NCBI GenBank assembly: GCA_021794705.1
Contig: JAJYQH010000254.1
Location: 1-6,195 of the forward strand
From: Actinomycetes bacterium
GTDB lineage: Bacteria; Actinomycetota; Actinomycetes; Propionibacteriales; Propionibacteriaceae
Length of the DNA stretch: 6,195 nucleotides
Reading direction: 5' to 3'
Made by a program: the position numbers and the translations under genes. Under the pieces are notes generated by a model, which was not told the DNA's origin, did not search any database, and saw nothing but the letters and a program-made list of their open reading frames with translations. Position 1 is the stretch's first letter, and each line of letters opens with the position of its first letter. This document shows, in pieces, positions 1 through 5,289 of this stretch.

Positions 1-5
1 CGCCC

Positions 6-11
6 TAGCCT
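6..11 (+). promoter_or_regulatory. Putative -10 element of a leaderless promoter for the GT87-type gene
   Basis: TAGCCT fits the actinobacterial TAnnnT -10 consensus and ends 8 bp before the ATG at 20, so transcription would start at or one or two bases before the start codon. No ribosome binding site is visible in between, which agrees with a leaderless transcript. The -35 region lies outside the window, so support is the hexamer and its spacing only. Confidence 0.35.
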
Positions 12-19
12 GGGCAGTC

Positions 20-1474
20 ATGAGCGAGCTCAACCTGGCGCCGCGGGGCAGTGAACTCGAGCGCCGCCTCGGCGGCGCGGTCGGCGCGCACGCCGTGCGC
101 CGCGGGATCTGGTTCGACCCCGTGCCCTGGGCGGTCCTCGCGTCGCTCGGCACCTGGCTGGTGCTCCTGTGGCATCAGCACACCTGCGTGCAGACGACCG
201 CCGGCCACCCCGTCAACACGCTCATGCGGCTCTGCTACTCCGACATCCCGCTGGTCTACCAGGGCACCGGGTTCGCCACCGGGCTCACGCCGTACCGCGG
301 CTTCGGCCTCGACTACGGCACCGTCACCGCGGCGCTCATGGTGGTCGCCCGCTGGATCACCGAGCTGTTCGGCTTCCCCAGCCGTCCGGGACTCAGCCAG
401 CAGCGCATCCTGGACGCCTCGAACGCCTGGTGGCTCGCCACCGCCGTGCTGCTGTACCTGGCGTTCCTCGCGCTGGTCGGGGCGCATCTGCTCCTCGGCC
501 GCGGCTCCGCGCGCGACGTCGACGGCCGCCTCACCCGCCGGGTGCGGTCCTGGGACGCCCTCTACGTCGCCGGCGCGCCGGTCGTCACTTCGGCGGGCCT
601 GGTCAACTGGGACCTGCTGGCCGCGGCCCTGGTCGGGCTGGGGCTGCTCGCCTGGGCGCTCCGGCGTCCGATGCTCGCCGGTGCGCTGTTGGGCCTCGCC
701 ACGGCGTCGAAGTTCTATCCCATCGTCATCCTCCTCGGCATCCTCGTGCTGTGCGTGCGGGCGGGGCTGCAGCGGGCGCCGATGCGCGCGCTGATCGGCT
801 TCCTCGCGGCGTGGCTGGTGGCGAACGTTCCCGTCCTCCTCGTCGCGCCCCGCGCGTGGCTGCAGTGGTACACGGGGTGGCTGGCCAACGGCGCCGACCT
901 CGGCTCGATCTGGTGGCTGCTTCAGGACGCCGGCCTCCGGGTGCCCTACCCGGGAGCGGTCGGCGCCCTGCTGTGGCTCTCCACCGCCGGGTTCGTCCTG
1001 CGTCGGGCCCTCGCGGCTCCGCGGCGTCCCCGGGTGGGCCAGGTCGCGTTCCTCCTCGTGGCCGCGGTCGTGCTGCTCGACAAGGGCTACCCGCCCCAGC
1101 ACGTGCTGTGGGTGCTGCCGCTGCTCGTGCTCGCCCGGCCGGTGCTCACCGACTGGGCCGTGTTCACGATCGCCGAGCTCCTGTACTTCTGGGCGGTGTG
1201 GGGACACCTCAACGGCAGCACGGTCTCCGGCGGCCAGCGCGACCTGTGGTACTGGTGCGCGATCCTCCTGCGGGTCGCCGTGGTGGTGTGGATCAGCACC
1301 CGGGTGCTGCGCGACATGCAGCGCCCGTGGGACGACCCGGTGCGCGGACCCCTCGTCGACGATCCGGTGGGCGGCGTTCTCGACCATGCCCCGGACGCCG
1401 TCGTCCTCGATTCGCGGGAGCCGGTTGACGAGGGGGAGGACGCGCCGGCCGGGCGTGACGCCCCGGTAGGGTGA
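20..1474 (+). CDS. GT87-type (DUF2029) polyprenyl-phosphate-dependent membrane glycosyltransferase, GT-C fold
   Basis: A 484-residue polytopic membrane protein. By family it should transfer a sugar from a polyprenyl-phosphate donor to an acceptor outside the membrane; PimE and MptC of mycobacteria are characterised GT87 members, and Rv0051 is the kind of uncharacterised actinobacterial relative this resembles. Visible support: a first hydrophobic helix near 36-51, then a long loop with the CYSDIP motif (72-77) whose Asp75 sits where GT-C enzymes carry the catalytic acid; VNWD at 195-198; the typical GLATASKFYP segment with K231 and P234; DKGYPPQH at 354-361. Roughly ten hydrophobic segments run to about residue 433, followed by a polar tail of about 50 residues. 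The ATG at 20 leaves a short cytoplasmic N-terminus and has no Shine-Dalgarno sequence but has TAGCCT at 6-11. The next gene begins 4 bp after the stop. Family confident; sugar and acceptor unknown. Confidence 0.85.
   Translation: MSELNLAPRGSELERRLGGAVGAHAVRRGIWFDPVPWAVLASLGTWLVLLWHQHTCVQTTAGHPVNTLMRLCYSDIPLVYQGTGFATGLTPYRGFGLDYGTVTAALMVVARWITELFGFPSRPGLSQQRILDASNAWWLATAVLLYLAFLALVGAHLLLGRGSARDVDGRLTRRVRSWDALYVAGAPVVTSAGLVNWDLLAAALVGLGLLAWALRRPMLAGALLGLATASKFYPIVILLGILVLCVRAGLQRAPMRALIGFLAAWLVANVPVLLVAPRAWLQWYTGWLANGADLGSIWWLLQDAGLRVPYPGAVGALLWLSTAGFVLRRALAAPRRPRVGQVAFLLVAAVVLLDKGYPPQHVLWVLPLLVLARPVLTDWAVFTIAELLYFWAVWGHLNGSTVSGGQRDLWYWCAILLRVAVVVWISTRVLRDMQRPWDDPVRGPLVDDPVGGVLDHAPDAVVLDSREPVDEGEDAPAGRDAPVG
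1451..1463. repeat. 13-bp perfect inverted repeat upstream of the PIG-V-like gene
   Basis: GGGCGTGACGCCC is a perfect odd palindrome centred on 1457. It lies in the last codons of the GT87-type gene, 3 bp upstream of the putative TAGGGT -10 and 15 bp upstream of the GTG start. It could be an operator half-site pair, a small RNA hairpin between the two cistrons, or chance in GC-rich DNA. Confidence 0.4.
1467..1472 (+). promoter_or_regulatory. Putative -10 element of a leaderless promoter for the PIG-V-like gene
   Basis: TAGGGT ends 6 bp before the GTG at 1479, the spacing expected when transcription begins on the start codon. It overlaps the stop codon of the preceding gene (1472-1474). No matching -35 is seen at 16-19 bp; a TTGACG at 1425-1430 is too far away (36 bp spacer). 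An alternative reading is that GGTGA at 1470-1474 pairs weakly with the 16S rRNA tail as a ribosome binding site, so the same bases could serve translation rather than transcription. Confidence 0.35.
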
Positions 1475-1478
1475 GCCG

Positions 1479-2573
1479 GTGACCCGGGCGCGCTCCTCCC
1501 TCGAGCCGAGGCTGGTCGTGCAGACCTGGCTCGCCAGTCGCGGCCTCGTGCTGCTGGCGCTGCTCATCGTCCTGCTCAGCACCCGGCGTCGGCTGTCCGA
1601 TGCCCTGTCCGGCTGGGACGTGCAGCACTTCCTGGCGATCGCGCGCGACGGCTACGCCGACCCTCAGAACATGGCGTTCTTCCCCGCGCTCCCCGCGGTC
1701 ATGGGCTCGCTGGCGGTCGTCGGCATCCCGCCGCTCGTCACCGGCGAACTGCTCGCCCTCACCGGATCGGCGCTGGCCGCGTGGGCGCTGTACCGGCTGG
1801 GCGGCGTGCTGCCGGCCGTGTTCTGGCTGATCGCCCCGATGACCGTCTTCACGGCCGTGCCGTACACGGAGGCCCCCTTCGCTGCGGCCGCGTTCTGGGC
1901 CTGGGAGCGGGCGCTGTCACGCAACTGGCTGCAGGCGGCGCTGCTCGCGGCGATCGCCTGCGCGTTCCGGGTCAGCGGGGTGTTCCTCGTCGTCGCACTG
2001 GTCATCCTCGCCGTGTACCAGAAGGGACGCAGTCTGCCCCGACTGGTGCTGCTGCTCCTGCCGACGGCCGTGGTCCTGGGTTACCTCGCCTTCCTGCACG
2101 GGCTCACCGGGTCGTGGACGGCCTGGTTCGACGCTCAGAGCCAGGGCTGGAGCCGTCGGGGCATCCACTCCCCGGTGGACGCGTTCCTCACCACGCTGGC
2201 CGCGGCCCACCCCTCGTACTGGCCGCCGGGGCAGAAGCTGGTGGCGGTGATGTTCGCCTGCGAGATCGTCACCGTCGCCCTCGGTACCGCGACGACCATC
2301 TGGTGCCTGGTGCGCCGGGAGTGGCCGGAGGCGGCCTTCGTCGGCACCCAGGTGCTCGTCTTCGCGACGAGCTACTGGTGGATGTCGAGCAACCGGGCGC
2401 TGCTCCTGTGGTTCCCGCTGTTCCTGCTGCTCGCCGATCTGGCCACCCGCAGGCCGCGCTCGCAGCTCGGCCGGCTGCTGTGGACCGGGTTCGTCGCCGT
2501 GGGTGTGGCGGCGTCCTGTGTCGCCGTGGTCGGGTGGTCGTGGCTGTTCTTCTCCGGCCACTGGGCCAGCTGA
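1479..2573 (+). CDS. PIG-V-like GT-C mannosyltransferase family membrane protein
   Basis: A 364-residue polytopic membrane protein resembling bacterial homologues of the PIG-V family (GPI mannosyltransferase 2 in eukaryotes), which use polyprenyl- or dolichyl-phosphate sugars. Visible family signatures: a hydrophobic helix near 22-34, then GWDVQHFLAIARDGY at 45-59, with Asp47 the likely catalytic acid in the first outer loop; MAFFPALP at 65-72; PYTEAPF at 128-134; FRVSG at 163-167. The remainder is hydrophobic helices with a short polar loop (about 214-245), ending in a membrane segment and a short tail. Length is usual for bacterial members. Start GTG at 1479 is chosen because it directly follows the upstream stop and puts a basic, roughly 15-residue segment before helix 1. 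It is very probably co-expressed with the GT87-type gene, suggesting the two act on one envelope glycan. Bacteria lack GPI anchors, so the eukaryotic reaction should not be assumed; sugar and acceptor are unknown. Confidence 0.8.
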   Translation: MTRARSSLEPRLVVQTWLASRGLVLLALLIVLLSTRRRLSDALSGWDVQHFLAIARDGYADPQNMAFFPALPAVMGSLAVVGIPPLVTGELLALTGSALAAWALYRLGGVLPAVFWLIAPMTVFTAVPYTEAPFAAAAFWAWERALSRNWLQAALLAAIACAFRVSGVFLVVALVILAVYQKGRSLPRLVLLLLPTAVVLGYLAFLHGLTGSWTAWFDAQSQGWSRRGIHSPVDAFLTTLAAAHPSYWPPGQKLVAVMFACEIVTVALGTATTIWCLVRREWPEAAFVGTQVLVFATSYWWMSSNRALLLWFPLFLLLADLATRRPRSQLGRLLWTGFVAVGVAASCVAVVGWSWLFFSGHWAS

Positions 2574-2582
2574 CGCTGCCGC

Positions 2583-3614
2583 TCAGCCCTCGATCCGATC
2601 GGCGGTGACGGTGGTGAGGCGCACCTCGACGGGAACCTCGTCGCCAATGGCGACCCCGGCGTCGGCAGGCACGAAGACGAGCGACGACTGCATGTGCGGG
2701 GGCTCGATGAAGAAGCGCTTGCGACCGTCGATCCGATAGGGCGACAGCGCGAGCCCGAGCGCCTCCATCGATCCGGACGCCGCGGCGACCAGGCGTTGCC
2801 GGGCGGTCGCGGCGGCCGTGGGCGCCTCCATCGCCACCCCGTTGGCCGTGCCGCCGGAGACGACGACGACGTACCCGGACCGCGGCATCCGCCGTTGCCA
2901 GTAGCCCACCCGCTCGCCCCGTTCCACCGGGTGCACGTCGAGCACGCGGGCGGTGACCCGCCGGGTCCGCGGCGCCCCGAGCCACAGCGCGGTGCCGACG
3001 CGCAGACGCAGCGGCACGGACACCTCGCCCGCCAGCGTCCGGTACTCGTCGTCGGACAGGTGCGACAGCCACAGCGGTGCCTCGAGCGCCCCGAGAGCCT
3101 CGGACGCCAGCCGGCGCGCCTCGGCGAGGCGACCGGAGACGACCATCGGCAGGTGGATCGTCCACCCCTCCACCCGCAGCGGGGAGTCGGCGACGAGGGC
3201 GGCGGCCTGGGCGAGCTCTGCGGGGGGCAGGCCGTGGCGGCGCATCGAGGTGCGCACCTCGAGCAGGATCCGGGTGTCGCGTCGCTTCCCGGCGAGACTG
3301 CGCAGGTCGTCGAGTCGCGAGACGGTGACGATGGTCCGGGGGTCGTCGAGCACCTCGCTGCCGTCGGCCGGCGTCCAGGGGGTCAGGACGACGACCTCGC
3401 CCGTGAACCCGGCCGCGCGCACCGCTGCGACCTCGTGCACCATCCCGACGGCGAGCGTGTCGAGCCCCAGCCGCACCGTCTCCTCGGCCAGCCTCGCCAG
3501 CCCGAACCCGTACCCGTTGCCCTTGGCCACCGGAACCAGGCCGGGGGTGTCGTCGGCGAAGCGGCGCAGGTGGGCGCGCCAGGCGTCGGTGTCGACGTGC
3601 AGGGTGAGAGTCAT
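2583..3614 (-). CDS. Alanine racemase-like fold-type-III PLP enzyme, FemX-linked
   Basis: A 343-residue protein with the two alanine racemase parts: an N-terminal PLP barrel and a C-terminal beta domain from about residue 218. The PLP lysine is K31 in VAKGNGYGFG, where classical Alr has a KADAYGHG-type motif. Also seen are TSMRRHG (122-128; R126 matches the Arg of TGMGRLG), H154 in GWTIHLPM, R205 in RLRVGTALWLG (the Arg that contacts the PLP ring nitrogen), and Y238 in ERVGYWQ, which I place at the catalytic Tyr from the second subunit. The usual MD pair near the C-terminus reads M308-Q309 in EPPHMQSS. Expected activity is interconversion of L- and D-alanine, or another small amino acid, in the cytoplasm, feeding peptidoglycan. 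The ATG at 3614 lies 9 bp after the SulP stop with no Shine-Dalgarno. Fold confident; substrate less so. It may be a second paralogue beside a housekeeping alr elsewhere. Confidence 0.82.
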   Translation of the reverse strand: MTLTLHVDTDAWRAHLRRFADDTPGLVPVAKGNGYGFGLARLAEETVRLGLDTLAVGMVHEVAAVRAAGFTGEVVVLTPWTPADGSEVLDDPRTIVTVSRLDDLRSLAGKRRDTRILLEVRTSMRRHGLPPAELAQAAALVADSPLRVEGWTIHLPMVVSGRLAEARRLASEALGALEAPLWLSHLSDDEYRTLAGEVSVPLRLRVGTALWLGAPRTRRVTARVLDVHPVERGERVGYWQRRMPRSGYVVVVSGGTANGVAMEAPTAAATARQRLVAAASGSMEALGLALSPYRIDGRKRFFIEPPHMQSSLVFVPADAGVAIGDEVPVEVRLTTVTADRIEG

Positions 3615-3620
3615 GCCGCG

Positions 3621-3626
3621 AGGCTA
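3621..3626 (-). promoter_or_regulatory. Putative -10 element of a leaderless promoter for the racemase gene
   Basis: Read on the minus strand this is TAGCCT, the same hexamer found ahead of the GT87-type gene. It ends exactly 6 bp before the racemase ATG. Its first three bases are the TAG stop of the SulP gene. The 9-bp gap to the ATG contains no ribosome binding site, so independent leaderless expression is plausible. No TTGACA-like -35 stands out at 17-18 bp upstream, and the stop codon alone supplies the TA of the consensus, so chance is a real alternative. Confidence 0.35.
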
Positions 3627-5285
3627 TCGGGTCGACTCCGGACGCACCGCCTCGACGGCCTCCTCGACCGACAGGTAGGCCTCCCCGCCCTCGATGAGCG
3701 GCAGCAGTCCGGCGTGCTTGAGCTCGTGGTGCACCCGGTGCGACGCCCGCGCCACCGCCACCCGGACGCCGCCGGCGTGCAGGTCGCCGATGAGTTCGCG
3801 CAGGGCCGCCGCGCCGGTGAAGTCGAGGTCGGGCATCGCGGCGACGTCGATCACCAGCGCCCGCACCGGCGGGTCGGCGGCGACGACGAGCCGACGCAGC
3901 CGGCCGACGACGTGCGCCGCGTTGGCGTACCACAGCGGCGCGTAGACGAGGTAGACGAGCAGCCCGGGCACCTGCCGGGTCGGGCGGGAGATGTCGGTGG
4001 GGATCCAGTGGTCGGTGCCCACCTCCTGGCCCATGAGGGTGTCCCGCGGGCGGGCCTCGTCGCGCACCCGCAGGGCGAGTGACAGGGCCATGGCGACGAT
4101 GATCGCCTGCTCGATGCCGAGCACGACGACGGCCACCACGGTGAGCACCCCGGTCGCGAACTCGGTGCGGTCGAAGCGCAGCACCCGCAGGAGGTCGCGC
4201 ACCCGGAACAGTCGCCCCGCCACGAACAGCAGGACGCCGGCCAGTGCCGCCTCCGGCACCCGGCGCAGTGCCCCCGCCGCCACGAGCAGCACGACGAGCA
4301 CCAGCGCGGCCGCGACCAGCCCGGCCAGCTGCGAGCGGGCCCGCGACGAGGCGAGCACCTGGGTGCGGGGCGGGGACGAGTCGACGCCGAAGCTGCCGAC
4401 GGCGCCGGCGACGAGCGACCCGATCCCGATCGCCAGCACGTCGCGCTCGAGGTCGGCCGCGTGGTCCTCGACCGCGCCCTCGGTGGTCGCCGCCTGCATG
4501 ACGCAGACGAAGGCCACGGTGAGCGCGGTGAGCCCCACCCGGGCCACGGACGCCGGCGTCCATGCGGTCAGGTCGGGGTGCGGCAGGCCCGAGTCGATGC
4601 CGCCGAGCACGGCGACGCCGGCGGAGTCGAGGTGCCCGACGATGACCGCCAGTGTCGCGAGGCCGACGCCGATGAGGGCTCCCGGGATGCGGCCGTCGAT
4701 CCGCTCGGCCACGGTCATGATCACCAGCACCCCGACGCCGAGGACCACCGGCCACGGGTGCACGCCGCCCAGCCCCCGGGCGACGGTGAGCACCCGGTGG
4801 GTGAGCGAGCCGTCGGCTCCGGGCAGGCCCAGCAGCGCCGGCAGTTGGTGGACGGCGATCTCGAGGGCGATGCCGATGAGGACGCCGGTCATCGCCGGCC
4901 GCGACAGGAACTGCGCCACCCAGCCCAGCCGGGCGGCGCCGACCACGACGAGCAGGACCCCGGCCAGCACCCCGATGAGCGCCACCGCCGAGCGGTAGCC
5001 GGGGCTCCCCGCGGACGCGACGGCGAGCGCGCCCGCCGCGATCACGGGGGCGATCGTCGAGTCGGCACCCACCGACATCGTGTGGTGCCGGCCGACGAGG
5101 GCGAAGACGACCGAGCCGACGATGAACGCCCACAACCCGGTGGCGGCGGGGACGCCGACGAGGTGCGCGGTGGCCATCTGCTCGGGCACCGCGATGGCGG
5201 TGAGGGTGAGGGCCGCGACGAGGTCGCCGGCGAGCCAGTCGCGCTGGTAGCCGGCCAGGGAGGCGAGCAGCGGACGTGCGGCCAC
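3624..5285 (-). CDS. SulP/SLC26 family anion transporter with C-terminal STAS domain
   Basis: A 553-residue inner-membrane protein of SulP architecture. The N-terminal YQRDWLAGDLVAALTL (13-28) is the classical entry into the first membrane helix. SVGADSTIAP (71-80) corresponds to the helix-3 segment lining the anion site, and FGVDSSPPRTQVL (299-311) to the pseudo-symmetric helix-10 region. Hydrophobic helices continue to about 405. The cytoplasmic STAS domain spans about 437-550, with DLDFTG at 486-491 placing T490 where many STAS domains carry a phosphorylatable Ser/Thr. Family substrates include sulfate, bicarbonate, dicarboxylates and other anions; the sequence does not decide among them. 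The GTG at 5285 is the only upstream start possible, since an in-frame stop lies just before it, and it keeps the conserved N-terminus intact. It begins 4 bp after the Fem stop with no clear ribosome binding site, implying translational coupling. Complete and apparently intact. Confidence 0.9.
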   Translation of the reverse strand: MAARPLLASLAGYQRDWLAGDLVAALTLTAIAVPEQMATAHLVGVPAATGLWAFIVGSVVFALVGRHHTMSVGADSTIAPVIAAGALAVASAGSPGYRSAVALIGVLAGVLLVVVGAARLGWVAQFLSRPAMTGVLIGIALEIAVHQLPALLGLPGADGSLTHRVLTVARGLGGVHPWPVVLGVGVLVIMTVAERIDGRIPGALIGVGLATLAVIVGHLDSAGVAVLGGIDSGLPHPDLTAWTPASVARVGLTALTVAFVCVMQAATTEGAVEDHAADLERDVLAIGIGSLVAGAVGSFGVDSSPPRTQVLASSRARSQLAGLVAAALVLVVLLVAAGALRRVPEAALAGVLLFVAGRLFRVRDLLRVLRFDRTEFATGVLTVVAVVVLGIEQAIIVAMALSLALRVRDEARPRDTLMGQEVGTDHWIPTDISRPTRQVPGLLVYLVYAPLWYANAAHVVGRLRRLVVAADPPVRALVIDVAAMPDLDFTGAAALRELIGDLHAGGVRVAVARASHRVHHELKHAGLLPLIEGGEAYLSVEEAVEAVRPESTR

Positions 5286-5289
5286 GGCG

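Noticed and set aside
1425..1430. TTGACG resembling a -35 element for the PIG-V-like gene
   Set aside because: The spacer to TAGGGT at 1467 is 36 bp, about twice the workable distance, and no -10-like hexamer lies 16-19 bp downstream of it.
5..1582. 525-codon open frame on the minus strand, antisense to the GT87-type gene
   Set aside because: Translation is dominated by Arg, Pro, Gly, His and Glu with no recognisable domain or hydrophobic pattern. The opposite strand encodes a clear membrane protein with family motifs, and GC-rich DNA lacks stop codons in shadow frames.
2595..2602. CCGATCGG palindrome near the end of the racemase gene
   Set aside because: An 8-bp palindrome is expected by chance in GC-rich sequence of this length and it lies inside coding sequence with no associated motif.
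2694..4082. 462-codon plus-strand open frame antisense to the racemase and SulP genes
   Set aside because: Composition is typical of a GC shadow, with many His, Arg, Gly and Gln, and it covers the junction of two intact, recognisable genes on the other strand.
2269..5133. 954-codon open frame on the minus strand spanning the racemase and SulP genes
   Set aside because: It is a different frame of the same strand as two recognisable genes and crosses both. The translation is Arg/Pro/Gly/Ala-rich low complexity without motifs.
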